A DNA stretch of 60,744 nt, taken from contig JBLMZW010000210.1 of NCBI GenBank assembly GCA_050259035.1, positions 1-60,744 of the forward strand, written 5' to 3'. The stretch is from JBLMZW01 sp050259035 (GTDB lineage: Bacteria; Bacillota; Syntrophomonadia; Syntrophomonadales; DTU052). A program made the translations under genes and the position numbers. Below the pieces are notes generated by a model. The model made no database searches and was not told where the DNA came from. It saw only the letters and a list, made by a program, of their open reading frames with translations. This document shows, piece after piece, positions 34,382-44,057 of the stretch (position 1 is the first letter of the stretch; the number at the start of each line of letters is the position of its first letter).

Positions 34382-37300
34382 ATGGAACGATGGTATTATC
34401 GAAGAAAGACTATTATGTTATTAGCCCTGGTTGCAGTAATTTGTTGCTTTAGTGTATCGGTCGCTTTAGCAGAAGAGCCTCCGGCAGCCAATGTATTGGG
34501 GCATGTAACCAAGGGTCAAACCCCGGTAACCAACATATGCTTTAGCCTACATACTATTAGCCAGGATGCATTGACCTGGTACCAGGTCACGACGGGTGAG
34601 ACGGGTGCATTTAGTTTATTTTTACCAGACGGTTCTTACCAAGTTGATGGCATTTACGTGGATAATGATAAGACATGGTACCCTCTTTACAGACAGTTTG
34701 ATGTATCTGGAGGATCATTAATCCTTGACCCCAGTCAGAACGAACTTCTGCTAGATCTTCTTGCGCCTTGCCCTACTCCAGGAAGAATACAAGGTGTAGT
34801 AAAAGATGAGAATGGAGATGCGGTACCATTCGTACGCATCAGAATAGTTAGCGCCAATCCTGCTAACACCACTATGTACGGAGCCGATGCCAATGCCGCC
34901 GGGCAATTCGGCCTCGATCTCGAGAACGGAGATTACGTAGTTCAAAGTATTAGTTCCTATCAAATGGGCGACATCCTGCTAAACCAACAGTTTACTATTA
35001 ACGATACCAACTTAGAATTAGTAATTAATCTCCCGCCAATTACCTTAAGAGGCCAATTGGTTGCAGGGACAGAATCTGTCCCGGGGGTAGACGTCAATAT
35101 TCATCGTGCTACTGAGAATGGCGAACAATGGTATTGGATCAGAACCGATGCACAAGGGCTTTTTAATTTCAGAGTGCCCGACGGCAGCTATCGTTTAGAC
35201 GGTGTATGGCTCGCTGGGAGTACGGATGCTGATGCCGGCCAATGGAAAAGATTGGACCGAAGTATAGTAGTGTCTGGTGGTACAACCGACCCCAGTCCGG
35301 TCGTAATAGACATCATCCAGGAAGCTCCAATCAGCGGAAACGTCCAGGGACATGTAGTTAAAGGAGAAATCCCTATAGCCAATGTTTGCTTAAATGTACA
35401 TACCATTGGGGAACCGCAGCAATGGTATGGAACCCAAACCAACAATCAAGGTGCATTTGGATTCGAACTGGCTGACGGGGATTATCAGGCAGATGGAGTC
35501 TGGGTCGACAGTGAACAACTGTGGTACCCCTTAATGAAGAAATTTACAGTAACCGGAGGTCAGCTATTACTGGCTGAAGGTCAGACTGAACTTCTATTAG
35601 ATCTTTTAGCTCCGGTTCCGATAAGCGGAAACGTCCAGGGACATGTACTCAAAGGAGCAGTCCCGGTAGGGAACGTATGGGTAAACGTACACACCATGGG
35701 AGACAATCAGCAATGGTACGGAACCCAGACCAACAGCCAGGGAGCATTCGGATTAGACCTGGCTGACGGAGACTACCAGGCAGACGGAATCTGGTTAGAC
35801 AGCGAACAGCAGTGGTACCCATTGGCGAAACAGTTCTCAATAAGCGGAGGCCAACTGGTACTGGGAGAAGGCCAGACCGAACTCTTGTTAGACCTCCTGG
35901 CCCCGATACCGGTAAGTGGTAACGTAAAGGGAATAGTAAAAGACGCAGCTGACAACGTATTCCCAGATGTATGGGTACAGATAAAAGACATAAACAGTGA
36001 TCCGGCCAACTGTACCAGTTACGGAGCCAGCACCAACAGAGCCGGGGAATTCGGATTAGACCTGCCAGCCGGCACCTATGAAATAGTAGACATAGGAGGC
36101 AAGGACGGGGTAATCCAGATCAGGCAGCAATTCACGGTAACCGACCAGGCGTATGTAACCGTAATAGTACCGGGAATAAACCTGTATGGAAAACTGGTAG
36201 AAGGACTAACCCCTCTGGCGGGAATCGATGTAAACCTGCATCGTAAAGAAGGAACCGATGACAGATGGTACTGGACCAAGACAGACGATCAAGGGAACTT
36301 TGCCCTGAGAGCACCGGAAGGCACCTACCGTTTAGATGGAATATGGCTGCCGGACCGGAACGAATGGAAAAACCTTAATTATCCGGTAACAGTACCAGCC
36401 GGAACAGCAGACGCTCCGTTCGTAATCGATATCACCCAGGAAGTCCCGATAAGCGGAAACGTCCAGGGACATGTAGTCAAAGGACAGACGCCGGTAGGGA
36501 ACGTATGGGTAAACGTACACACCATGGGAGAAATGCAGCAATGGTACGGAACCCAGACCAACAGTCAGGGAGCATTCGGAATTGACCTGGCTGACGGAGA
36601 CTACCAGGCAGACGGAATCTGGGTAGACAATGAACAGCAGTGGTACCCATTGGCGAAACAGTTCTCAGTAAGCGGAGGCCAACTGGTACTGGGAGAAGGC
36701 CAGACCGAATTACTGTTAGACCTTTTAGCCTCGATACCTGTAACTGGAAGGGTACAAGGAACGGTTAAGGATGAAAATGGTAATCCGGTGGAATTTGCCA
36801 AGGTAACCATAGGAATGGTTAATAGTCCGGATGGGCAAGACCTCGGAGCGGAGACAAATGCCGCTGGAGAATTTGCTCTAGATTTGTCAAACGGGGACTA
36901 TATTGTGAAAATGGTCGAAAACAGAAAAATCGGCCGGGTAATACTCAACCAGGCTCTCACGATTAACGATGAAAACCTGGCAGTACAGGTGGTATTGCCT
37001 TCAGCAAGCTTAAAAGGACAGGTAAAATATGACCAAAATCCAATTCCTGGAGTCGAAGTTAATATTCATACTCAATCTAATAGCACTGAGGAATGGTGGG
37101 GAGTAACAACCGATGAGCAGGGTGGCTTTTCTTTCCGGGTGCCTGATGGTGTATATCTATTAGACGGAATCTGGCTGCCGGCTAAAGACTCGACTTCTAC
37201 GGGACAATGGAAGACCTTAAATTTGCAGATTACAGTAGCCAATCAAACAACCGATCCCAGCCCTTATGTTATTGATTTGGCGATTGAACCGCCAGTTACC

Positions 37301-37876
37301 GGTAATGTGTGTGGCTCAGTAGTAAAAGGGGTAGACCCAATGGGCAACATCGGCTTTAGCATTCACACTACTGATGGAGATAAGACGCAATGGACCTGGT
37401 ACCAAGCTTCAACCAATAACCAGGGCGCCTTTGGATTGGATCTGCCAGACGGTAATTATCAGATAGACGGTATTTGGGATGACCAGGAACAAATCTGGTA
37501 TCCATTGGGCCGTACTTTCAGCGTCAGTGGAGGAATACTTGTTCAGACGAACGGAGAAACAACAATTAATATTGTTCTCCCAGTAATTATTCATCCCCAG
37601 GGAAGGGTTCAAGGGCTTGTAAAGGACAGCTCCGGAAATGCCGTTGGACTGGTCCAGGTCAGTATTAAAAGTACAGATCCGGCTGATACAACCACTTACA
37701 GTGCCAACTGCAACGAAATAGGAGAATTCGCCCTTGACCTGCAAAATGGTGAGTACCGGGTGGAAACAGTAACTTTAAGTGGCGGAGAACAAATTCCCAT
37801 GGACCAGGTTTTCACTATAAGTGATGACAAATTAAGAGTAGACGTAATTCTGCCTCCAAAACCACCTGAGGTTTAG
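34382..37876 (+). CDS. Giant secreted protein of carboxypeptidase-regulatory-like repeats
   Basis: A 1164-residue protein with a signal peptide (about 1-31, ending near VALAEEP). The rest is made of about twelve repeats of 85-98 residues of three types: A (GNVQGHVVKGQTP...), B (GRVQGTVKDENGN...), C (LRGQLVAG...GVDVNIHR). Order by eye: A B C A A B C A B C A B. Each looks like a CarboxypepD_reg/B-type beta sandwich with DGxYQxDGIW-like signatures. It probably forms an extracellular fibre or matrix protein linked to the exopolysaccharide. GGGGAGGGG precedes the ATG. Confidence 0.88.
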   Translation: MERWYYRRKTIMLLALVAVICCFSVSVALAEEPPAANVLGHVTKGQTPVTNICFSLHTISQDALTWYQVTTGETGAFSLFLPDGSYQVDGIYVDNDKTWYPLYRQFDVSGGSLILDPSQNELLLDLLAPCPTPGRIQGVVKDENGDAVPFVRIRIVSANPANTTMYGADANAAGQFGLDLENGDYVVQSISSYQMGDILLNQQFTINDTNLELVINLPPITLRGQLVAGTESVPGVDVNIHRATENGEQWYWIRTDAQGLFNFRVPDGSYRLDGVWLAGSTDADAGQWKRLDRSIVVSGGTTDPSPVVIDIIQEAPISGNVQGHVVKGEIPIANVCLNVHTIGEPQQWYGTQTNNQGAFGFELADGDYQADGVWVDSEQLWYPLMKKFTVTGGQLLLAEGQTELLLDLLAPVPISGNVQGHVLKGAVPVGNVWVNVHTMGDNQQWYGTQTNSQGAFGLDLADGDYQADGIWLDSEQQWYPLAKQFSISGGQLVLGEGQTELLLDLLAPIPVSGNVKGIVKDAADNVFPDVWVQIKDINSDPANCTSYGASTNRAGEFGLDLPAGTYEIVDIGGKDGVIQIRQQFTVTDQAYVTVIVPGINLYGKLVEGLTPLAGIDVNLHRKEGTDDRWYWTKTDDQGNFALRAPEGTYRLDGIWLPDRNEWKNLNYPVTVPAGTADAPFVIDITQEVPISGNVQGHVVKGQTPVGNVWVNVHTMGEMQQWYGTQTNSQGAFGIDLADGDYQADGIWVDNEQQWYPLAKQFSVSGGQLVLGEGQTELLLDLLASIPVTGRVQGTVKDENGNPVEFAKVTIGMVNSPDGQDLGAETNAAGEFALDLSNGDYIVKMVENRKIGRVILNQALTINDENLAVQVVLPSASLKGQVKYDQNPIPGVEVNIHTQSNSTEEWWGVTTDEQGGFSFRVPDGVYLLDGIWLPAKDSTSTGQWKTLNLQITVANQTTDPSPYVIDLAIEPPVTGNVCGSVVKGVDPMGNIGFSIHTTDGDKTQWTWYQASTNNQGAFGLDLPDGNYQIDGIWDDQEQIWYPLGRTFSVSGGILVQTNGETTINIVLPVIIHPQGRVQGLVKDSSGNAVGLVQVSIKSTDPADTTTYSANCNEIGEFALDLQNGEYRVETVTLSGGEQIPMDQVFTISDDKLRVDVILPPKPPEV
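35621..35910 (+). repeat. Near-identical internal repeat, copy 1
   Basis: 290 bases encoding one A-type unit (from residue 414). It matches 36449-36738 at roughly nine positions in ten over the full length with no gap. The match is much closer than for the other A units, which points to recent duplication or gene conversion. Confidence 0.9.
36449..36738 (+). repeat. Near-identical internal repeat, copy 2
   Basis: Second copy of the 290-base unit, beginning at residue 690, identical in length to copy 1. Differences cluster in a few short stretches, including the segment after CAAAGGA, as expected for diversification of otherwise homogenised repeats. Confidence 0.9.
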
Positions 37877-37909
37877 GTTAAAAACTGGTGTTTTGGTAGA
37901 AGACTCATT

Positions 37910-37951
37910 GCGAGGAAAGGAAGCAACTTCCTTTCCTCGCTTCTGGTTTTT
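37910..37951 (+). terminator. Strong terminator after the repeat protein gene
   Basis: Perfect 14-bp stem: GCGAGGAAAGGAAG (37910-37923), loop CAA, complement (37927-37940), then TTCTGGTTTTT. It separates the repeat-protein gene from the flippase gene, so the latter may have its own promoter or rely on read-through. Confidence 0.88.
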
Positions 37952-38014
37952 GTAAAGAATTACCCGAAGATTTTGGAAACGCTCCTATTTATAATTAGTT
38001 ACAGGGACGAATGT

Positions 38015-39277
38015 ATGAAAATTGTTGATAAACCTGGAAGCTTATTGGCTAACTTTTCCTTTACTCTGCTGGGAAGTATTTTTTATTTGCTGGCGCAGTG
38101 GCTTATCTTCTTATGCATTGCTAAAGTAATGCCGGTCAAAACAGTCGGCGTTTATTCTTTGGCGGTTGCGTTAACATCTCCTGTCGTGTTACTAACTGAT
38201 CTCCAATTAAGGGCGGTTGTGGCAACCGACAAAAATCAGGAATATCAGTTCGGTGACTACCTTGGGACTAGAATCATCTTAAGCATCCTTAGTATGTTGA
38301 CAATTACGGTCCTGGTATTGATCAATCAATATGACTTTTATATCATCGGGATTGTTCTTGCCATTGGATTCTACAAGGTTATTGAAACAGGAAGCGAAAT
38401 CTATTACGGCCTTTTTCAAAGATATGAAAAGATGCGTTACGTTGGTATATCTCAAGCCTTGAGGGGATTTTTCGCACTTTTGGTTATGGTTATTTTTCTG
38501 CGGTTTACCGGAAGCCTCTTCATAGGGTCTTTGGCTGTTGGCGTATGCTGGCTATTGATTCTGATTTTCTTTGATATGCCCAATGGAAAACCGTGGTTCA
38601 GTGGTAAGGTTGGATTTAGTCAAAACATCTTTAAGATAATTATTAGCACAATACCATTGGGATTAGTATCGATGCTAATTTCGCTTAACAGCAACATACC
38701 CCGTTACTTCCTGGAAAGCAGTTGGGGAAGCGAAGCTCTGGGTTATTTCGCGGCTATGGTATACATTCTGGCTGCAGGAAATATGGTGGTTTCAGCATTG
38801 GGACAAGTAGTAAGTCCAAAATTTGCTGAGTGTTTTGCCCGGAGAGATTATCAAGCTTTTAACAAGCTTTTAATGTTTTGTTCAATTTTAGCTGGCCTGG
38901 GCGGTTTGTTTGGATACTTTGTTGCGGCTGGCCTGGGAACATCCATTCTGAATTTTTTATACACCTCTGAATACTCCACTTATAGCCCAGTTTTGGTCCG
39001 GACGATGGCAGCCGGAGTCTTTCTCTATAGTTCATCCATAATAGGCTTTGCGTTAACCGCTACCCGACGTTTCAAGATCCAGCCAGTTTTGCATTTGGTT
39101 ATAGTTACTGCCAGTCTTCTGGCTTCATGGTTGTTGATTCCTGCAAAAGGGATTATGGGGGCTGCCAATGCTGTGGTAGCAACAGCTGCTATTCAGTTTG
39201 TAGTATTTACTACCGCTATTATTGTTTTAACCCAAAAAACGCATGGGGAATTGATGAGGGAGACCTACGAAACATGA
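38015..39277 (+). CDS. Polysaccharide flippase (Wzx/MATE-like)
   Basis: About 420 residues with about 12-14 membrane helices, in the polysaccharide-biosynthesis (RfbX/Wzx) family. It should flip lipid-linked repeat units across the membrane. The frame opens at a TTG at 37973, but the ATG at 38015, preceded by AGGGA, fits better and begins MKIVDKPGSLLANF. It overlaps the next glycosyltransferase by four bases (ATGA). Confidence 0.9.
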   Translation: MKIVDKPGSLLANFSFTLLGSIFYLLAQWLIFLCIAKVMPVKTVGVYSLAVALTSPVVLLTDLQLRAVVATDKNQEYQFGDYLGTRIILSILSMLTITVLVLINQYDFYIIGIVLAIGFYKVIETGSEIYYGLFQRYEKMRYVGISQALRGFFALLVMVIFLRFTGSLFIGSLAVGVCWLLILIFFDMPNGKPWFSGKVGFSQNIFKIIISTIPLGLVSMLISLNSNIPRYFLESSWGSEALGYFAAMVYILAAGNMVVSALGQVVSPKFAECFARRDYQAFNKLLMFCSILAGLGGLFGYFVAAGLGTSILNFLYTSEYSTYSPVLVRTMAAGVFLYSSSIIGFALTATRRFKIQPVLHLVIVTASLLASWLLIPAKGIMGAANAVVATAAIQFVVFTTAIIVLTQKTHGELMRETYET

Positions 39278-40389
39278 TTAAGAGAATTTTGCATGTGGTT
39301 CGAACCATGAACCGGGGAGGAGCGGAGACCCTGATTATGAACCTTTACCGGGCTATGGACCGAGACCGGGTTCAATTCGATTTTGCCCTGGAAGTAGGGG
39401 AAGAAGGTCACTATGACAATGAAATAATGGAAATGGGCGGACGTTTATTTTACTTGCCAGTACCGGCCCAGGTCGGACTCAGGGAATATAGCTCAAAATT
39501 AGCCGAAGTAATAAGGAGTAACGGTCCCTTTGCCGGGGTCCACAGTCATGTCCATTACCTGAGCGGTATAGTTGCTTATATAGCCCAAAAAGAGGGAGTG
39601 CCGATAAGAATAGTACATAGCCATACCACCAGGGATGGGCGTCCTGATACCTGGCTCCGCCAGGCTTATCGCAATTGCATGCAATATCTGATAAAAAGAT
39701 ACGCAACTCATATGACAGGATGCTCCGTGGCAGCCTGTGCGGCTCTATTTGGGGACACTGCCCTTAATAAGGATTCTCGGGCTTTTACAGCCAGGAATGC
39801 TTTTAATCTTGACAGTTTTAGAGAAGTCAAAGAACGGCAGATTAACAGATTTAACTTTTCCCTCCCTGCTAAAGGTTTTTTATTAGGGCACCTGGGCAAC
39901 TTTCGGCCGGAAAAGAATCACCAGTTTATACTGGATGTTTTCAATAAGGTACAGGAGCAGGTATCGGATGCATACCTGATACTTGGGGGTGATGGCCCGC
40001 TGCGTAGTGAGATCAGGGCTAGGGTTGTGGAACTGGGTCTGCAATCACGGGTTTTCATGCCGGGCAGCGTGTCAAATACCATAGGTTTTTTAAACTCCAT
40101 AGATGTACTAGTCTTTCCGTCACTCTATGAAGGATTAGGCAGTGTTGTCGTGGAAGCACAGATGGCCGGAGTGCCTTGCGTTATATCTCCAGCGATTCCA
40201 ACCGAAGCTGACTTAGGGCTGAACCTCATACAGCCTATAATATTGGATATTCAATCTTGGGTTGATGCGGTTATAAAAGCAAACGGAAAAGAAAAAGTAT
40301 CCTGGGAAAATAGATATCAGGCCGCAGTAAATGCTGAATACGATATTAAAGTTCTCGCTAAAAGGTTGGAGGAAATATATGTCTCATAA
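39274..40389 (+). CDS. GT4-family glycosyltransferase, EpsF-like
   Basis: The 371-residue enzyme has ILHVVRTMNRGGAETLIMNLYR near the start, HSHTTRDG, HLGNFRPEKNHQFILDVF and the nucleotide-sugar-binding EGLGSVVVEAQMAGVPCV. It resembles Bacillus EpsF. It adds a sugar to the exopolysaccharide repeat. The frame is open much earlier, but that extension is inside the flippase gene and is very Cys-rich noise. GAGGGAG precedes ATG 39274. Tightly coupled to both neighbours. Confidence 0.94.
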   Translation: MIKRILHVVRTMNRGGAETLIMNLYRAMDRDRVQFDFALEVGEEGHYDNEIMEMGGRLFYLPVPAQVGLREYSSKLAEVIRSNGPFAGVHSHVHYLSGIVAYIAQKEGVPIRIVHSHTTRDGRPDTWLRQAYRNCMQYLIKRYATHMTGCSVAACAALFGDTALNKDSRAFTARNAFNLDSFREVKERQINRFNFSLPAKGFLLGHLGNFRPEKNHQFILDVFNKVQEQVSDAYLILGGDGPLRSEIRARVVELGLQSRVFMPGSVSNTIGFLNSIDVLVFPSLYEGLGSVVVEAQMAGVPCVISPAIPTEADLGLNLIQPIILDIQSWVDAVIKANGKEKVSWENRYQAAVNAEYDIKVLAKRLEEIYVS

Positions 40390-41578
40390 TCGTGGCAGTA
40401 GAAACAGTGTTATCTCTATTTTAGTATTAGGAATGGTCTACTTCGCTGCTTCCCTGGTATTAATGGGCTCGGATTATCGACCACTGTCTCCAACATTAGT
40501 TTATCTGCGGTATGGGCTGGTTTTCCTGGGATTATTGTATTTTGCTGTAATATACCTAAAAGAACATTACAGGTCGAGGCTTGCCCGTCCCATCCTGGTG
40601 GTTTACGCTTTTATTTCCTGGTTTATTTTCTCGGTACTGGTGATAATGTCTCAAATTTATAATGACTTTTTTCCCACTGAGGGTTTCTTTTTTCTTCTGG
40701 TTATTCCCGTTTTTTATTTGTTGGTTGTACCCAGGGTAGTTCAGTATCGACCCGAAAAAATAATCCTGGCTTCGCTTCTAGCAGGAGCATCCTTTCTGGT
40801 ATTATCATACCTTACTGTCCCATTCACCTGGCAATGGTATTCGGGTCTTGCGGCTAACCCTAATGGATTTGGAGAAGTCGCCTTTCAGACATTTGTATGT
40901 TCCTGGCTATTTTTCTGGAAAGCACTTAAGGAAGGAACCACGAAATTTAACCTTAAAATAATAATACTTCTGACTTTGATCGGGGTTTCATCTCTTTCAA
41001 TAATATTCTCCTGCAACCGTACTGCCGTGGTTGCGGTTTTGATTACTTTAGTCTTAACCCTTGGGTTTGGCGCCTTCTCGTACCGTCATTCATGGAAATT
41101 GATTTTGAGTATACTCCTTCTTTTGGGATTGATATGCCTTACGCCAGTTAGGACTATATTGATTGAAAATGTTGGGGGTAAATTTCAACAGTATACTTCG
41201 GCCGGGGATCCACTGAATGGACGCCTGGAAAAGTGGGGTGGGGTAATGGATAATGCAAGCCTTCTGGGACATGGCCCCCAGGATACCGGTGCTATTAATG
41301 CTCATAATAGCCTGGTAAATGTTGTGGGAGAATATGGCATACTGGCCGGACTTGGTCTAGGACTGTTTCTCTTTCTTTCCCTGATCATTTCGACTAGATA
41401 CAGCCTCCGGCACGCCCGGGATAATCCTTTAGAACTGGCCCCTTTGTTGATTACAGTAGTGTTTTTGCTGCTCAGTATGACTGAAACCATGTTTGGAGCG
41501 ATCGGACAGGGAATAACGATATTGTTTTTTAACTGCCTGGGAATCGCTTTAAACGCTCCTGCACGTCCGGACAACTAA
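40379..41578 (+). CDS. O-antigen-ligase/polymerase-type membrane protein
   Basis: The 399-residue protein has about ten membrane helices and the Wzy_C-type loop near LNGRLEKWGGVMDNASLLGHGPQDTGAINAHNSLVNVVGEYG, with HNS as in O-antigen ligases and polymerases. It likely polymerises the repeat units. GGAGG (40368-40372) sets the ATG at 40379, inside the end of the previous gene, so translation is coupled. Confidence 0.88.
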   Translation: MSHNRGSRNSVISILVLGMVYFAASLVLMGSDYRPLSPTLVYLRYGLVFLGLLYFAVIYLKEHYRSRLARPILVVYAFISWFIFSVLVIMSQIYNDFFPTEGFFFLLVIPVFYLLVVPRVVQYRPEKIILASLLAGASFLVLSYLTVPFTWQWYSGLAANPNGFGEVAFQTFVCSWLFFWKALKEGTTKFNLKIIILLTLIGVSSLSIIFSCNRTAVVAVLITLVLTLGFGAFSYRHSWKLILSILLLLGLICLTPVRTILIENVGGKFQQYTSAGDPLNGRLEKWGGVMDNASLLGHGPQDTGAINAHNSLVNVVGEYGILAGLGLGLFLFLSLIISTRYSLRHARDNPLELAPLLITVVFLLLSMTETMFGAIGQGITILFFNCLGIALNAPARPDN

Positions 41579-41599
41579 AGGAATAGGTAAGGGTATCAA

Positions 41600-42808
41600 A
41601 TGCGGTTATTATTTGCTCATGACAATGTTTTTTTAAAGGCAATGGACAATACCATATACTCCAAGGGCTATTTCCGTTATGAAGGCTGGGGTCGATATCT
41701 CGAAGCTTTCGATGATGTAACGGTAGTTGCTCGTGTACAGGACCTGCCTTGCAGTGAAGGAGAGGACGGACTTACCGTTTCCAGTGGGCCAGGGGTGTAT
41801 TTTAAGCCGATCCCCACTTTCAGCAATCCGCGCGACCTGGTATTGAATTACTTTCAGGCAAGGAGAATGTTAAAAAAGTGCCTCAGAAATTATGATGCTC
41901 TTATTGCTCGGCTTCCAAGCCAGATTGGGCTTTTAGCGGGGAACCTGGCCATGGAGGAAGGAATTCCATGGGCAGTCGAGGTTATGGGGTGTACCCAGGA
42001 TTCACTAAGGTTTCATGGTCGCTGGTTGGCCCGATTATATGCTCCGGTAGCCGCTTTCCTGGCTCGAAGACTAGTGGCCAGGGCCGGGTATGCTCATTTC
42101 GTAACCCGAGACTTTTTACAGAAACGTTATCCATGTCCAGGTAAGGTGTTAGCCTGTACAGATGTAAAGCTTCCTGATATCGATCCGTCTTTGATAATCA
42201 AATTACGGGTAGACCGGCCAAGCATCAATAGAATACCAATAAAAATCGGAATGATAGCCAGTCTGGATGTAAGTTACAAAGGAATTGATACAGCGCTGGA
42301 GGCATTAGCCCGAGCGAAGGACAGTATTGCACCGTTTCAATTACATATTGTCGGCCCGGGCCAGCCAGAACGCTGGCAAAAAATGGCTCAAAGATTGGGG
42401 TTATATAAGGAAGTGTTTCTTTGCGGGGTACTGCCTGGGGGAGAGCCATTGTATGAATGGCTTGACACTCTGGATTTATACCTTCAACCCAGCCGAACCG
42501 AAGGGCTGCCGAGGTCTCTTCTGGAAGCCATGAGTCGGGGTTGTCCCGCCCTCGCTTCTAATGTGGGTGGGGTTTCGGAGTTATTGCCTGCTGATTGTCT
42601 GTTTCATGCGGGGGATAGTAAAGAACTCTCTAGACTGCTCATTAAATATACCAGCGATGAGGATTGGCAAAAGAAGCAAACCCTAAACAACATTAAAATA
42701 TCAGGTCTATACTCTGAAAGAGTAGTAGAACCGGCCATAAGGAATTTTTGGCGGGAATTCGCTATTCACGCAGAGCGTAGCCCATTGAACAGGGGGCGTC
42801 GGGGATGA
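41600..42808 (+). CDS. Glycosyltransferase family 4
   Basis: The 402-residue enzyme has a GT-B fold. The donor site reads TEGLPRSLLEAMSRGCPALASNVGGVSELL, and the N-terminal domain begins MRLLFAHDNVFLKAMDNTIYS. It adds another sugar to the exopolysaccharide; linkage and sugar unknown. It starts 21 bases after the polymerase gene and overlaps the next by four bases. Confidence 0.93.
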   Translation: MRLLFAHDNVFLKAMDNTIYSKGYFRYEGWGRYLEAFDDVTVVARVQDLPCSEGEDGLTVSSGPGVYFKPIPTFSNPRDLVLNYFQARRMLKKCLRNYDALIARLPSQIGLLAGNLAMEEGIPWAVEVMGCTQDSLRFHGRWLARLYAPVAAFLARRLVARAGYAHFVTRDFLQKRYPCPGKVLACTDVKLPDIDPSLIIKLRVDRPSINRIPIKIGMIASLDVSYKGIDTALEALARAKDSIAPFQLHIVGPGQPERWQKMAQRLGLYKEVFLCGVLPGGEPLYEWLDTLDLYLQPSRTEGLPRSLLEAMSRGCPALASNVGGVSELLPADCLFHAGDSKELSRLLIKYTSDEDWQKKQTLNNIKISGLYSERVVEPAIRNFWREFAIHAERSPLNRGRRG

Positions 42809-43965
42809 ATCCTTCTGGGAAAGAACCTTCGCCTATAAGCCCGGGCCAAAAAGTCCTTCTCGCAGCTACGGTTTACCAGCATCTGGCCAACCTGCACATA
42901 CCCTTTATACGATTGTTAAAATCCATGGGATGTGAGGTTCATCTGGCCGCCTGCCCGGATGAGCGCCGGGCCAGACTGGAGGAGGAAGATGTAATTCTAT
43001 GGGATATCCCATTTTCACGCAATCCATTGAGTATAAGCAATTTGCGGGCATTAAGAAAATTAACCGAGTTAATGAAAAATCAGAACTACAAGTTTGTACA
43101 TATTAATACCCCAATAGCGGCCGTGATTGGTAGGTTTGCCGCTGCCTTAACATCCACTCCTGTAATATACATGGCCCACGGGTTCCACTTTTATCGCGGA
43201 GCTTCAGGTTTTTCAGCGCATATCTATTACCTGGTTGAACGTTTGCTAAGCCCTTTAAGCGATTGTTTGATAGTTGTTAATGAAGAAGACCGCCAGGAAG
43301 CCTTAAGGTTCACCCTGCGCAACCAGGGCCCGGTTTTTCATGTCCCCGGAGTCGGTGTTGATATTAAGCACTTCGGCAAACCCATCCGCTTACCGAAGGA
43401 GATTAAGCACGAACTGGGGTTAAACCCGGAGGAGAAAGTAGTAATGGTAGTGGCAGAAATGTCACGGGTGAAGAATCATATACAGGTTTTTAAGGCATTT
43501 AATCAATTACTAACTTTTTATCCACGAACCAGATTGATTCTAGCGGGAGACGGGACTCAAAAGGAAAAACTACAGACCTATGCAGTTAATTTAGGAATAG
43601 AGGATAAAGTAATATTCCTGGGATTTCGTGATGATATCCCGGATCTTCTTTCGATTGCCGATGTGGTGGTATTGACCTCTTTTCGAGAAGGACTATGTAC
43701 CGCACTGGTAGAAGCTATGGCGGCCGGGTGTCCTCTTATTGGCACCGATGTGCGGGGCATTCGCGATTTGATCTCAGAAGGGGAAAATGGATTTCTCGTT
43801 TCAATCGGGGATGCAGATCAAACAACCGCTAGAATCATACAGTTACTCGATAACGAAATATTGCGCTATAAAATGGGAGCAAAAAGCCGGGAAAAAGCCA
43901 GAGCCTATGATGTGGCAGTGACTACAACGAGAATGAGAGAGATATACGGCCTATTTCTTTCATAA
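42805..43965 (+). CDS. Glycosyltransferase family 4, EpsD-like
   Basis: The 386-residue enzyme has VIYMAHGFHFYRGASG, HVPGVGVDIKHFGK, GDGTQKEKLQTYAVNLGIEDKVIFLGFRDDIPDLL and EGLCTALVEAMAAGCPLIGTDVRGIRDLI, like Bacillus EpsD. Last gene of the exopolysaccharide locus. The four-base overlap with the previous GT shows coupling. It is followed by the 31-bp palindrome at 43977-44007. Confidence 0.94.
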   Translation: MNPSGKEPSPISPGQKVLLAATVYQHLANLHIPFIRLLKSMGCEVHLAACPDERRARLEEEDVILWDIPFSRNPLSISNLRALRKLTELMKNQNYKFVHINTPIAAVIGRFAAALTSTPVIYMAHGFHFYRGASGFSAHIYYLVERLLSPLSDCLIVVNEEDRQEALRFTLRNQGPVFHVPGVGVDIKHFGKPIRLPKEIKHELGLNPEEKVVMVVAEMSRVKNHIQVFKAFNQLLTFYPRTRLILAGDGTQKEKLQTYAVNLGIEDKVIFLGFRDDIPDLLSIADVVVLTSFREGLCTALVEAMAAGCPLIGTDVRGIRDLISEGENGFLVSIGDADQTTARIIQLLDNEILRYKMGAKSREKARAYDVAVTTTRMREIYGLFLS

Positions 43966-43976
43966 AGAGCAGATAG

Positions 43977-44013
43977 ATCCCTATTGACCAGGCTGGTCAA
44001 TAGGGATTAATAT
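43977..44013 (+). promoter_or_regulatory. Promoter with a 31-bp perfect palindrome (TetR operator)
   Basis: ATCCCTATTGACCAG (43977-43991) and its complement (43993-44007) form a perfect palindrome about a single G. The core TTGACCAGGCTGGTCAA is like known TetR-family operators. The -35 TTGACC (43984-43989), 18-base spacer and -10 TAATAT (44008-44013) make a good promoter, with the operator covering -35 and spacer. This fits autorepression of the downstream TetR and exporter genes. It might also help terminate the upstream gene. Confidence 0.75.
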
Positions 44014-44057
44014 TGAATTAACATAATCACCCAATAATCGGGAAGAAGGCGAAGGCG

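Noticed and set aside
34237..34452. 71-codon ORF between the sugar transferase and repeat protein
   Set aside because: It overlaps both neighbours in another frame and looks like noise.
35188..36810. Several minus-strand ORFs opposite the repeat protein
   Set aside because: They repeat because the coding strand repeats; no ribosome-binding sites or recognisable domains.
39127..39273. 49-residue N-terminal extension of the EpsF-like enzyme
   Set aside because: It lies inside the flippase gene, is Cys-rich and unlike the family; ATG 39274 has a ribosome-binding site.
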